A program made the translations under genes and the position numbers. Below, one piece after another: positions 26,410 to 34,670 of a DNA stretch of 64,000 nucleotides. Below the pieces are notes generated by a model. That model did no database searches and had not been told where the DNA came from. It saw nothing but the letters and a program-made list of their open reading frames with translations. The DNA comes from CALHVX01 sp051027215 (GTDB taxonomy: Bacteria; Pseudomonadota; Gammaproteobacteria; Pseudomonadales; Azotimanducaceae): positions 1 to 64,000 of the forward strand of contig JBPCXR010000086.1 of the NCBI GenBank assembly GCA_051027215.1, read 5' to 3'. Within the stretch, counting starts at the first letter, position 1, and each line of letters opens with the position of its first letter.

Positions 26410-26877
26410 TTACGCAGCATGCTGCTGTAACAATCCAGACATTTGATGGTAGAGCGCTTCGTCGGTTTCGCACTCGCGCAAACGGGCGCGATTGTCCGCA
26501 TCGTTGAATACGGCTGCCAGCTGCGCAAGCATAGTCAGGTGTGCGTTCTGCTCACCTTCGGGGACTACCAGCAGGTACACGAGATCCACTGGCTGCTCGT
26601 CTGGCGCATCGTAGTCAACGGCTGCTTCAAGTTGAAAAAAGGCGCTGTAGATGCGGTCGCATACGGTGCGGCAGTGGGGTATGGCGACGCCCTCGCCGAT
26701 CCCGGTGCTGCCGAGGCGTTCACGTGCCATCAGTGCCTCAAATATGGCCCGCTCAGAGAGCTCAGCATTTTGTGCGGCCAGCAGGTCGCTAAGCAATTGC
26801 AACACCCGCTTGCGGCTTTGCGCGGGTACTCTGGCTACCGTGGTGTCGAGCGCCAGCATTTTGGTCGAATCAGTCAT
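26410..26877 (-). CDS. ptsN: PTS IIA-like nitrogen regulatory protein PtsN
   Basis: A 155-residue EIIA-Ntr, the output protein of the nitrogen PTS. The active-site His68 is in GVAIPHCRT, and the downstream DLVYLLVVPEGEQNAHLTMLAQLA segment is typical. It controls K+ transport, stress and nitrogen functions by its phosphorylation state in related species. It is 5 nt downstream of hpf and followed by rapZ, the usual order. Confidence 0.95.
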   Translation of the reverse strand: MTDSTKMLALDTTVARVPAQSRKRVLQLLSDLLAAQNAELSERAIFEALMARERLGSTGIGEGVAIPHCRTVCDRIYSAFFQLEAAVDYDAPDEQPVDLVYLLVVPEGEQNAHLTMLAQLAAVFNDADNRARLRECETDEALYHQMSGLLQQHAA

Positions 26878-26882
26878 CGGTG

Positions 26883-27203
26883 TTATTCAGGTTCGATACC
26901 AGTGGGTTTTTTGTGCCGCTTATCTTTCAGCTTTTCTTTGTGTTTGATGAGCTGTCGATCAAGTCGGTCGGAAAGCATATCGATTGCGGCGTACATGTCC
27001 TCGCAGTTCGCGTCTGCGAACAGCTCACCGCCGCTAACGTGCATGGTTGCTTCTGCCCGTTGTTTTAGCTTTTCTACGCTCAGTACAACGTGAACGTTGG
27101 TGATGTGTTCAAAGTGTCGTTCAAGTTTTTCAAGCTTTCCGGTTACATAGTTTTTCAGAGGATCGGTTACGTCGATGTGATGTCCGGATATGCTTAGCTG
27201 CAT
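26883..27203 (-). CDS. hpf: Ribosome hibernation promoting factor (short form)
   Basis: A 106-residue short HPF/YhbH that helps make 100S ribosome dimers in stationary phase. The order is strand MQLSISGHHIDVTDPLKNYVTGKLEKLERHF, then VHVVLSVEK, then VSGGELFADANCEDMYAAIDMLSDRLDRQLIKHKEK. The last basic helix is the rRNA-binding part. No long C-terminal dimerisation domain is present. It lies between rpoN and ptsN, as in enterics and Pseudomonas. Confidence 0.95.
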   Translation of the reverse strand: MQLSISGHHIDVTDPLKNYVTGKLEKLERHFEHITNVHVVLSVEKLKQRAEATMHVSGGELFADANCEDMYAAIDMLSDRLDRQLIKHKEKLKDKRHKKPTGIEPE

Positions 27204-27265
27204 TGAGTTCTCCTGTTAGCAGAGCGCCGTAAGGGTAGCGTGCGCTGTGCGGGTGTACTAGGCAG

Positions 27266-28828
27266 TCAGATCAGGCGTTTGCGCTCGTTGGAAGGTGGAA
27301 TGTTCATAGATTCGCGATATTTCGCGACAGTGCGCCTGGCTACCTGAATGTTCTGCTCTTTGAGTATTGCCGCAAGTTTGCTGTCGCTCAATGGTTTCTT
27401 TGCATCTTCTTCTTCAGTAAGCTTCTTGATTAGCGCGCGGATGGCGGTGCTGGAGACTTCACCACCGGTGGTGGTGCCAACATGGCTAGAAAAGAAGTAT
27501 TTCAGCTCGTATATGCCCCGGGGCGTGTGCATGTACTTGCGGCTGGTCACCCGCGAGATCGTCGACTCATGCATTTCCACTGCGTCCGCGATGTCGTGCA
27601 GTACCAGGGGCTTCATGGCCTCTGGGCCATAGTCTAAGAATCCGCGCTGGTGTTCAACAATCTTAGTGGCGACTTTTAAGAGGGTTTCGTGCCGGCTTTG
27701 CAAGCTTTTCATGAACCATCGTGCTTCTTGTAGGTTATCCTTCAAGAAGGTGTTGTCCGGGCTGTTGTCGGCCCGGCGAATCATGCTGGCGTAGCCGTCA
27801 TTGATGCGAATCTTTGGCGTTGCTTCGCCGTTGAGCTCTATCCGCCAGCGCCCTTTGATCTTCCGAACGAAGACATCGGGCACTACGTACTCCGCCGCTT
27901 CGCTAGAAATAGCTGAACCTGGTCGCGGGTTCAGCGACTGAATTAATTCCACTGCGCCTGCCAGTTCTTCGTCGCTGAGTTTGGTAGCCCGCTTGAGCGC
28001 GGCAAAGTCTCGGCCGCCAAGCAAGGCAAGGTGGTCAGACACCAGCGTGTGGGCCATGCATAGGTAGGGTGTATCCGCAGCCAATTGGTTTAGCTGCAAC
28101 AGCAAACACTCCGGAAGATCTCGCGCACCTACGCCTGTCGGTTCGAACTGCTGAATCATCTTTAACACGGCACAGACCTCGGCAACTCCGAGCAATTCTT
28201 CTAGCGCAATGTTCCCTGCCTTGGCTACGCTGGCGAGTTCGGCGCTGGCGTGCAGTGACTCGGCAATCTCTTCGACGCTCTGGGTCAGCATGCCGTCCAC
28301 GTTGATGGCATCGATGATGACTTCTGCGATGGCTCGATCAATTGGCGTCAGATTGAGAAGATTCAGCTGCCAGTTGAGGCTGTCCTGCAGATTCTCTGGG
28401 GCGCTGTTGAATTCGGTGAAATCCCAGTCACCTTCGGAACTGCTACTTGAGGTCGAGGTAGCCGGCTCATAGACGTCGTCCCAGTCCGTGTCTACTGGCA
28501 GGTCGTCCGGCAATTGGTCAGTGTTGTCGCCGGCAGCGACTTCGGTCTCTGTGGCCTCACCGGTGACTTTTAGGTCGCCTTCGATTTGCGCGTCAGACTC
28601 GTCCGCGCTCGTATCTGCGGGCTGCTGCTCTGTGGTTGGATCGGTGCCGTTGGCAGCCAACTCATACTCGTCTTCCAACTCGAGCATAGGGTTGGCTTCG
28701 AGCACTTCTTGGATTTCTTGTTGTAGATCCAATGCCGAGAGTTGCAGCAGTCGAATGGCCTGTTGCAGTTGTGGCGTCATGGTCAAGCTTTGGCCAAGCT
28801 TGAGTTGAAGTCCCTGTTTTAGAGCCAT
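27266..28828 (-). CDS. rpoN: RNA polymerase sigma-54 factor
   Basis: A 520-residue sigma-54. Region I starts LKQGLQLKLGQSLTMTPQLQQAIRLLQLS, the activator-contact part. An acidic low-complexity region II spans about 55-140, with many Asp, Glu and Thr. The core-binding domain and helix-turn-helix (MHESTISRVTSRKYMHTPRG) follow, and the RpoN box ARRTVAKYRE is at about 497-506. All functional regions are intact. It is followed by hpf and ptsN, with lptB upstream. Confidence 0.97.
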   Translation of the reverse strand: MALKQGLQLKLGQSLTMTPQLQQAIRLLQLSALDLQQEIQEVLEANPMLELEDEYELAANGTDPTTEQQPADTSADESDAQIEGDLKVTGEATETEVAAGDNTDQLPDDLPVDTDWDDVYEPATSTSSSSSEGDWDFTEFNSAPENLQDSLNWQLNLLNLTPIDRAIAEVIIDAINVDGMLTQSVEEIAESLHASAELASVAKAGNIALEELLGVAEVCAVLKMIQQFEPTGVGARDLPECLLLQLNQLAADTPYLCMAHTLVSDHLALLGGRDFAALKRATKLSDEELAGAVELIQSLNPRPGSAISSEAAEYVVPDVFVRKIKGRWRIELNGEATPKIRINDGYASMIRRADNSPDNTFLKDNLQEARWFMKSLQSRHETLLKVATKIVEHQRGFLDYGPEAMKPLVLHDIADAVEMHESTISRVTSRKYMHTPRGIYELKYFFSSHVGTTTGGEVSSTAIRALIKKLTEEEDAKKPLSDSKLAAILKEQNIQVARRTVAKYRESMNIPPSNERKRLI

Positions 28829-28946
28829 GGGTTACTGCGGGCTTTACGGCGATGGGGACAGATCATGACGGTACTTCCATTTACGCAAGACTACTGCGTG
28901 ACGCTGTTGCGCGATGTACACCCAGCCGATGCTGAGGGTTTTAGCG

Positions 28947-29672
28947 CTAGAGCCTGAAATTTTCTCCCAGGTAAACCTTGCGAACAGTATCGTTGCTAAG
29001 TATGGCGTCTGGGTTTCCTTCTGCAATGATATGGCCATCATGGACGATGTAGGCTCGATCACAAATATCTAAGGTTTCTTGCACGCTGTGATCGGTGATC
29101 AGGATGCCAATGTCTCGTTTGGCCAGATCTCGAATTTCTGCTTGGATGTCGGCGACCGATATTGGGTCAACGCCGGCAAAGGGTTCGTCAAGCAAGATGA
29201 ACGAGGGCTCCGAGGCCAACGCGCGGGCGATTTCTAGGCGCCGGCGCTCGCCCCCGGAAAGCCGCTCGCCCAATACCTTAGCAACCCCCTGGAGGTGAAA
29301 CTCGTCAAGTAGAGTTTCCAACCGAGCCTTGCGCTCACTCTTGCGCAGGTCTCGGCGTAGCTCAAGGATGGCACGAATGTTGTCCTCGGTGCTCAGCTTG
29401 CGAAAGACGCTGGCTTCTTGAGGTAAATAGCCGATTCCTGCCTTGGCGCGCACGTGCATGGGCGCTTTGGTGAGGGACTGATCGTCCAAGCTGATGGTGC
29501 CGGAGTCGGCTCGAATCAAACCGACGATCATATAAAAGCAGGTGGTTTTGCCGGCGCCGTTCGGCCCTAGTAGCCCGACAATTTCACCGCTATCGATGGC
29601 CAGGCTGACATCTTCGACGGCGATCTTGTTGCCGTACTGCTTACGCAGTGCGTTGGCGGACAGTCGAGTCAT
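28947..29672 (-). CDS. lptB: LPS export ABC transporter ATP-binding protein
   Basis: A 241-residue ATPase of the LptB2FG complex that extracts LPS from the inner membrane. Walker A is GPNGAGKTT (about 35-43), the ABC signature is LSGGERRR, Walker B is FILLDEPFAGVDP, and the switch His is in LITDHSV. It follows lptA by 39 nt. The gap to rpoN (118 bp) is the largest between lptC and mgtE and could hold an internal rpoN promoter, though none is obvious. Confidence 0.96.
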   Translation of the reverse strand: MTRLSANALRKQYGNKIAVEDVSLAIDSGEIVGLLGPNGAGKTTCFYMIVGLIRADSGTISLDDQSLTKAPMHVRAKAGIGYLPQEASVFRKLSTEDNIRAILELRRDLRKSERKARLETLLDEFHLQGVAKVLGERLSGGERRRLEIARALASEPSFILLDEPFAGVDPISVADIQAEIRDLAKRDIGILITDHSVQETLDICDRAYIVHDGHIIAEGNPDAILSNDTVRKVYLGENFRL

Positions 29673-29711
29673 AGGTGATTGGGATACAGCATGGGGGGTC
29701 AGCGCCGCAGG

Positions 29712-30269
29712 TTAGCGTGCGCGATCGGGTTCAAGCACCATGCGAATTGGCCCGTCATCGCCAGATTCAGCGGCGACCCTGCCGGCGACGATGTCGTAGT
29801 CGATACGCTGGCCGTGTAGCTCGTTGCCCTGTTGCGTTAATGATGCATCACCTTGCAGCTGCAGCCGTTCATTTTGCGTGTGATAGATGATGATGCTGGC
29901 GTCGGCGAAAACCATCTCTTCATCGGCGTTGAGTTGCTGCTGGTAGGTGGCTGGTTTGCCGTTGAACGTAATACGCGTGACTTTCTGATCTTTGTAGACC
30001 ACGGTCATAGAGTCCGCTTTGATGCGCAAAGTGCCCTGATCGACCTGAACGTCCCCAGTATAGGTGCCAGTACGACTGACCTGATCGAGCTGGCCTTCGT
30101 TGGCGCGAATGGTGATGGGCTTATCGGCATCCTCAGGTAACGCTCGGGTGTGGGTGCTAAAGCTTGAACTGAGCAGCAGCAACACTAGCGCCATGGTGCG
30201 CTGCTGCCGAGTACTGTCGCTATTTGAACTGATCTTTGAGAACAATGGTTTGTACTCGCTGTTTTGCAT
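29712..30269 (-). CDS. lptA: LPS transport periplasmic protein LptA
   Basis: The periplasmic beta-jellyroll bridge of the Lpt machine. The OstA-like repeats are seen at KPITIRANEGQLDQVSRTGTYTGDVQVDQG and later NERLQLQGDASLTQQGNELHGQRIDYDI. The start is uncertain. The frame opens at 30269 (185 residues, overlapping lptC by 50 nt), with a TTG at 30245 and an ATG at 30194. The ATG would give a signal peptide without any basic n-region, whereas the longer forms include RQQR just before the hydrophobic MALVLLLLSSS stretch. I keep the long form; the mature protein probably begins near LPEDADK. Confidence 0.85.
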   Translation of the reverse strand: MQNSEYKPLFSKISSNSDSTRQQRTMALVLLLLSSSFSTHTRALPEDADKPITIRANEGQLDQVSRTGTYTGDVQVDQGTLRIKADSMTVVYKDQKVTRITFNGKPATYQQQLNADEEMVFADASIIIYHTQNERLQLQGDASLTQQGNELHGQRIDYDIVAGRVAAESGDDGPIRMVLEPDRAR

Positions 30270-30834
30270 CCGCAGACAGGTTTATGCGACCGGCCGCCAG
30301 ATCAGCGGTCATGCTCGCACCCTTGGTGCGTCCTACGTCCGTGTCGATGGTAACACTCTGGTCAGTTTGGGCGTATTGTCGATCCGGGTAGACGTACAGA
30401 TGCGCTGTGCGTAACTTGAGGAAGCGGCCGTCGATATCACGCTGCTTCAGCTCGACGTTTTCACGCAAAAACACCAATTCTTCGGGTAGCCCTGCGGGCC
30501 CAATTTCCTGACGAATAAATCCCTGACCTGCGGTTGATTGCCAGGGCAGGTTGTTGCTGTCGTTGTAGAGCGTGAGGTCCGGCTTTGTTAGGCGCGTGAT
30601 GGCATCAGCCTCAAAGTGGCGGATGCGGTGAGCCAAGAGCTCGTATTTAAGTCGGCCGGGTTCGCCATATTGGCTGATGCTGGCCCGCTCAAGGTATAAG
30701 TCTGGCTCACCCACCAATGCTTCTGGGAGTTCTGCCAGGACCGTAGGCGCGGCAGGCTCTCGTAGCAAAGCCCAAACAGCCGCGGTCAGCAGCAGAGCGA
30801 AGAGCCAAAAACGAAGGCTTAAGGGTACGGCCAT
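30220..30834 (-). CDS. lptC: LPS export protein LptC
   Basis: A 204-residue bitopic protein with one N-terminal helix (about 8-24) and a periplasmic beta-jellyroll that hands LPS from LptBFG to LptA. Recognisable parts are PDLYLERASISQYGEPGRLKYELLAHRIRHFEADA and LYVYPDRQYAQTDQSVTI. It overlaps kdsC by 16 nt upstream and lptA downstream, so kdsC-lptC-lptA are tightly coupled. Confidence 0.92.
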   Translation of the reverse strand: MAVPLSLRFWLFALLLTAAVWALLREPAAPTVLAELPEALVGEPDLYLERASISQYGEPGRLKYELLAHRIRHFEADAITRLTKPDLTLYNDSNNLPWQSTAGQGFIRQEIGPAGLPEELVFLRENVELKQRDIDGRFLKLRTAHLYVYPDRQYAQTDQSVTIDTDVGRTKGASMTADLAAGRINLSADAKQRVQTIVLKDQFK

Positions 30835-31349
30835 GAACCCTGGTTGCGCAGCAACATTTCACAGACTTCCCTGGCGACACCCTGACCACCGGCTGCGCTG
30901 GTGATCCAGTGCGCGGCCTTGTGGCTACTAGGGTGACCGTTTGGCACTCCGATCCCGAGCCCGACGGCCTCGAATAGCACAATGTCTGCCAGATCATCGC
31001 CGACGCAAGCGCATTCGGCCAGGGTGACTCCCTTGAGTGAAGCTTCGTTGACTAACAACGCGTTCAACGTCTCCAACTTGTTGTTGGCGTTTTGGCGCAG
31101 CAAGCTAACTCCAAGTTCTTCTGCACGACGAGCGACCATTGTCGATTGCCGCCCGGTAATGATCGCCACCTGCAGCCCGCTGCGTTGCAGCAGCTTGAGT
31201 GCTGCACCGTCCTGCACGTGGAATGCTTTGATTTCGCTACCATCGGAACTGTAGTACAGCTTGCCATCGGTCAGTACGCCGTCAACGTCGAAAACGACAA
31301 GGCGAACCCGATTTGCCCGGTTCTGAAGATCTTGGGAATACACCTTCAA
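30819..31349 (-). CDS. kdsC: KDO 8-phosphate phosphatase KdsC
   Basis: A 176-residue HAD phosphatase that makes free KDO for LPS inner core. Motif I is VFDVDGVLTDGKLYY (about 18-32), motif II is ITGRQS, motif III has a Lys in NNKLETLNALL, and motif IV is CVGDDLADI. As a capless type, it is tetrameric in relatives. The KDO pathway gene that normally precedes it, kdsD, is absent; only 50 bp separate it from caxA. Confidence 0.95.
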   Translation of the reverse strand: MKVYSQDLQNRANRVRLVVFDVDGVLTDGKLYYSSDGSEIKAFHVQDGAALKLLQRSGLQVAIITGRQSTMVARRAEELGVSLLRQNANNKLETLNALLVNEASLKGVTLAECACVGDDLADIVLFEAVGLGIGVPNGHPSSHKAAHWITSAAGGQGVAREVCEMLLRNQGSWPYP

Positions 31350-31399
31350 CTCCTGCTTGTGCCGATTCGATGGACGCGCAAATCCCCACGCTGATTGCC

Positions 31400-32392
31400 T
31401 TATCCGACGATTGGACGCACTTGGTTCACTAGCAGCAGATTGTAGCCAATCCAGGCTGCCAGCAGCACAGCACCCTCAAAGCGGGTGATCACAGGTTGTG
31501 AATTGACGGCATAGGCGAACAGCGCCAAGAGCAGAGTCACGGCCAACATCATGCCGCAATCTCGCCATAGGGCTAGCGCGCTAATCTCTGTGGGTGCCAC
31601 TAAAGCCGGTACCGCCAACACTGCCAGAATGTTCAAAATGTTGGAGCCGACAACGTTGCCGATAGCTATGTCGGTATCGCCTTTCATTGCGGAACCGATG
31701 GTTGCCGCCAATTCTGGCAGGCTAGTGCCGATGGCGACGATGGTCAGGCCGATAATCATTTCGCTGACGCCAAGGGCTGCGGCGATGCTGGTCGCGGACC
31801 AAACCAGTAACTCGGCGCTGGCTATGAGCAGCGCCAGGCCCACGCCGAGCCAAATCCACCCCTCCGCAGGACTCATTTCAGGTAGCTCATCGAGCTCATC
31901 TTCGATGGAGTGCAGACTGTCGGCGCCAACAAAATCATCTCGAGGATTGAGCTGTGAGTGCACTAGCCGATACATGATGAGCCCAAGACCTGTTAGCAAC
32001 AGCAGGCCGTCGCCGAGCGTCAGATTAAGGTCAAACAGCAGGATCAGCGCAAGAGCAGTCGCGCCTAGCAGCCAAGGCAATTCGCTGCGTAGCACCGCCT
32101 GGGAAAACGGTAGGGGCGCAATTAACGCGGTAATGCCTAGCACCAGGCCGATGTTGGCGATGTTGGAACCAACAGCGTTGCCGACCGCGAGCAGCGGATT
32201 GCCTTCCAAGGCAGCGGCCAAAGCAACGAGGATCTCTGGTGCGGAAGTGCCGAGAGAGACGACGGTCAGACCAATTAGCATCTTCGACACACCGAGGTTG
32301 GTGGCCGTTGCTGCCGCGCCGGAAAGGAACCGATCAGCGCTCCAAACTAGGGTAATTAGCCCAAGAATCAGCGCGAGGACGGGAACCCACAT
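31400..32392 (-). CDS. caxA: Calcium/sodium antiporter, CaCA family (YrbG-like)
   Basis: A 330-residue membrane protein with about ten helices in two inverted halves. The two alpha repeats are evident: GLTVVSLGTSAPEILVALAAALEGN and AVGNAVGSNIANIGLVLG in the first, GLTIVAIGTSLPELAATIGSAMKGD and AIGNVVGSNILNILAVL in the second. An acidic loop (DELDELPEMSP) lies between them. The G-S/T-S-x-P-E ion-binding motifs are intact. It heads the minus-strand unit and is divergent from mlaF, the usual yrbG-mlaF arrangement. Confidence 0.93.
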   Translation of the reverse strand: MWVPVLALILGLITLVWSADRFLSGAAATATNLGVSKMLIGLTVVSLGTSAPEILVALAAALEGNPLLAVGNAVGSNIANIGLVLGITALIAPLPFSQAVLRSELPWLLGATALALILLFDLNLTLGDGLLLLTGLGLIMYRLVHSQLNPRDDFVGADSLHSIEDELDELPEMSPAEGWIWLGVGLALLIASAELLVWSATSIAAALGVSEMIIGLTIVAIGTSLPELAATIGSAMKGDTDIAIGNVVGSNILNILAVLAVPALVAPTEISALALWRDCGMMLAVTLLLALFAYAVNSQPVITRFEGAVLLAAWIGYNLLLVNQVRPIVG

Positions 32393-32444
32393 ATCAGGTT
32401 GTTGGTCTCAAAACAGATAGCTCAATTGGAATGTGAACGTGATT

Positions 32445-32502
32445 GCGCACTTTAGTTGTATCGAGATGCAGAAGCCAACAGTGCAATTAGGCTAAAGTGC
32501 GC
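32445..32502. promoter_or_regulatory. Widely spaced inverted repeat between caxA and mlaF
   Basis: GCGCACTTTAG at 32445-32455 is repeated as its exact reverse complement at 32492-32502, with 36 bp between. The arms lie in the 204-bp divergent intergenic region, about 55 bp from the caxA start and 95 bp from the mlaF start. The centre-to-centre distance is 47 bp, close to four and a half helical turns. It may be a two-site operator or a cruciform. There is no T-run to suggest a terminator. Confidence 0.5.
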
Positions 32503-32596
32503 TCAATTTTAAACTGTCTTGCATTTGTGGCGCGATGTCCGAGCGGGCTGCGTGGTCAGTGTGTGCTTATGTCGTGTGTTGGGTTAAGGGTCGCCA

Positions 32597-33394
32597 GTGT
32601 CTAATCTAATTGAAATAAGGGACCTGCATTTCTCCCGTGGTGATCGCGTGATCTTCAACGGCATCAACATGTCGGTGCCCGCCGGAAAGATCTCTGGCCT
32701 CATGGGACCTAGCGGTACTGGCAAGACGACGCTGCTGCGCATCATCGGTGGCGAGGTCCGGCCCGACTCCGGAGAGGTGATCGTAGCAGGTCAAAACGTC
32801 TGCGAATTGTCGCGCAATGAGCTGTTCGAGCTACGTAAGGGCATTGGCTTGTTGTTTCAATCCTCGGCACTGTTCACCGATCTGTCGGTATTTGAAAATG
32901 TTGCCTTCCCATTGCGCGAGCACACTCATCTGCCCGATGACAGCATACGCGACCTGGTTTTGATGAAACTCAACGCGGTCGGTCTGCGTGGTGCCCGCGA
33001 TCTGATGCCCAGTCAACTCTCCGGTGGCATGGCTCGGCGGGTAGCGCTAGCTCGAGCTATTGCGCTGGATCCGCAGCTGGTGATGTATGACGAACCTTTT
33101 ACCGGGCAGGATCCAATTGCCATGGGCATCATCGTGCGCCTGATCGATCAATCGAACGCGGCGCTGCGCACCACCTCCTTGGTGGTATCTCACGACATCC
33201 ATGAGACCCGCAGCATCGCTGATCATCTTTTCATCATTGCCGATGGGGTCGTCATCGGTGAGGGCACACCTGCCGAACTGGCCATTCATGCATCTGACAA
33301 GGTGCGGCAGTTCATGGGCGGTGAACCCGATGGCCCGGTGCCGTTCCACTATCCGGCCGATGACTATCGTTTTGACGTACTGAGTGGCTCCTGA
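32597..33394 (+). CDS. mlaF: Mla phospholipid transport ATPase MlaF
   Basis: A 265-residue ABC ATPase of the MlaFEDB inner-membrane complex that returns or moves phospholipids to keep outer-membrane asymmetry. Walker A GPSGTGKTT (about 36-44), Q-loop FQSSALF, signature LSGGMARRVALARAI, Walker B LVMYDEPFTGQDP and switch VVSHDI are all present. The start is GTG at 32597, preceded by AAGGG. The stop overlaps the mlaE start (TGATG). Confidence 0.95.
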   Translation: MSNLIEIRDLHFSRGDRVIFNGINMSVPAGKISGLMGPSGTGKTTLLRIIGGEVRPDSGEVIVAGQNVCELSRNELFELRKGIGLLFQSSALFTDLSVFENVAFPLREHTHLPDDSIRDLVLMKLNAVGLRGARDLMPSQLSGGMARRVALARAIALDPQLVMYDEPFTGQDPIAMGIIVRLIDQSNAALRTTSLVVSHDIHETRSIADHLFIIADGVVIGEGTPAELAIHASDKVRQFMGGEPDGPVPFHYPADDYRFDVLSGS

Positions 33395-34176
33395 TGCTGG
33401 ATTGGCTGCGCAGAATTGGCATACGTGCGCTGAGGCACTTTGAAGATTTAGGCCGGGCAACCCTGATCTGGGTTACTGCCTTGTGGGGATTGCCGCGCTG
33501 GGCGGATTTGAAGTTGCTGGTACGGCAGATCTATCAGGTTGGCGTTCTATCCTTGCCGATCATCGTGCTTTCTGCCTTTTCGATCGGCGCTGTCATTGCC
33601 CTGCAGTTCTATACCCAGCTTGCACGCTTTGGCGCCGAAGATGCGGTAGGCGTGGGGCTGGCCATGGTGTTGCTGCGCGAGTTGGGTCCAGTGGTTACGG
33701 GCCTATTGTTCGTCGGCCGAGCGGGTAGCGCGATCACCGCAGAAATTGGTCTCATGAAGACCACCGAACAGCTGACCAGCATGGCCATGATGGGTGTCGA
33801 CCCATTGCATCGGATTGTTGCACCGCGGCTGTGGGCGGGCTTCATTAGCCTGCCGTTGTTAACAGCGATTTTTAACGTCGTGGCCATCTATGGCGGCGTG
33901 CTGGTAGGCGTGCGCTGGCTGGGCGTTGAGGAGGCAGGGTTCTGGACCGGCATGCAGGATGTGGTGGAGCTGTGGCAAGACGTCGGCAAAGGTATGATCA
34001 AAAGTCTGGTTTTTGCGGTCGTGGTGACCTGGATAGCAGTCTTTCAAGGCTATGATACGACGCCTACGGCGGAGGGCATCTCCGAGGCCACCACACGAAC
34101 GGTAGTGATGTCTTCTGTAATGATTCTGGCCCTGGATTTTCTTTTGACCCTTAGCATGTACGGGGATTTTTCCTGA
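33394..34176 (+). CDS. mlaE: Mla permease MlaE
   Basis: A 260-residue permease with an N-terminal interfacial helix and about five transmembrane helices. MlaE/Ttg2B signatures are seen: GAVIALQFYTQLARFGAE, LRELGPVVTGLLFVGRAGSAITAEIGLMKTTEQ (containing the conserved coupling helix), and VFQGYDTTPTAEGISEATTRTVV near the C-terminus. Its neighbours on both sides overlap by one base. Confidence 0.95.
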   Translation: MLDWLRRIGIRALRHFEDLGRATLIWVTALWGLPRWADLKLLVRQIYQVGVLSLPIIVLSAFSIGAVIALQFYTQLARFGAEDAVGVGLAMVLLRELGPVVTGLLFVGRAGSAITAEIGLMKTTEQLTSMAMMGVDPLHRIVAPRLWAGFISLPLLTAIFNVVAIYGGVLVGVRWLGVEEAGFWTGMQDVVELWQDVGKGMIKSLVFAVVVTWIAVFQGYDTTPTAEGISEATTRTVVMSSVMILALDFLLTLSMYGDFS

Positions 34177-34631
34177 TGCGGATGCGAACCATCGAAATCA
34201 GCGTCGGCGCATTCGTGCTGGCAGGAGTATTAGCTCTAGTGTTTCTGGCCTTGAGGGTCAGCGGCGTGACCGAAGCTCAGCGCGCACAATCCTATGAGCT
34301 ACATGCGAAGTTTGACGATGTCGCCGGTCTCCGCAAGCGGGCTAAAGTAACCGTTGCCGGCGTCAAGATCGGCGAAGTTAAACAGATCGACGTTGATCTC
34401 GAATACGGCGAAGCAGAGGTCACATTCGAAATTCACGGCGAGCCCGGATTGCTGAGCGTAGATACCGGGGCGCAGATCGTCACCGAGGGGATTCTCGGCA
34501 CGCGCTACGTCAGCCTGATGCTGGGCGCTGACGAAGAAACTTTGGCGGACGGCGATAAGATTACAGACACTCAAGGTGCGCTGGTGTTGGAAAAGTTGAT
34601 CGGCGATTTTATTTCACGAATGGGATCATAA
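34176..34631 (+). CDS. mlaD: Mla MCE-domain protein MlaD
   Basis: A 151-residue bitopic protein with an N-terminal helix (about 8-28) and one MCE domain (about 40-118) that forms the hexameric periplasmic lipid channel. The MCE core YELHAKFDDVAGLRKRAKVTVAGVKIGEV is typical. It is of normal length for gammaproteobacterial MlaD, with a short C-terminal helix. It starts within the mlaE stop (TGATG). Confidence 0.95.
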   Translation: MRMRTIEISVGAFVLAGVLALVFLALRVSGVTEAQRAQSYELHAKFDDVAGLRKRAKVTVAGVKIGEVKQIDVDLEYGEAEVTFEIHGEPGLLSVDTGAQIVTEGILGTRYVSLMLGADEETLADGDKITDTQGALVLEKLIGDFISRMGS

Positions 34632-34670
34632 TCGGCGGGAGCAATCCGTCGTGGTGAAAGGTAAACAACC

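Noticed and set aside
31551..32420. 289-residue open frame antisense to caxA
   Set aside because: Ser/Ala/Pro-rich mirror translation of a membrane protein in a GC-rich gene, a common artefact.
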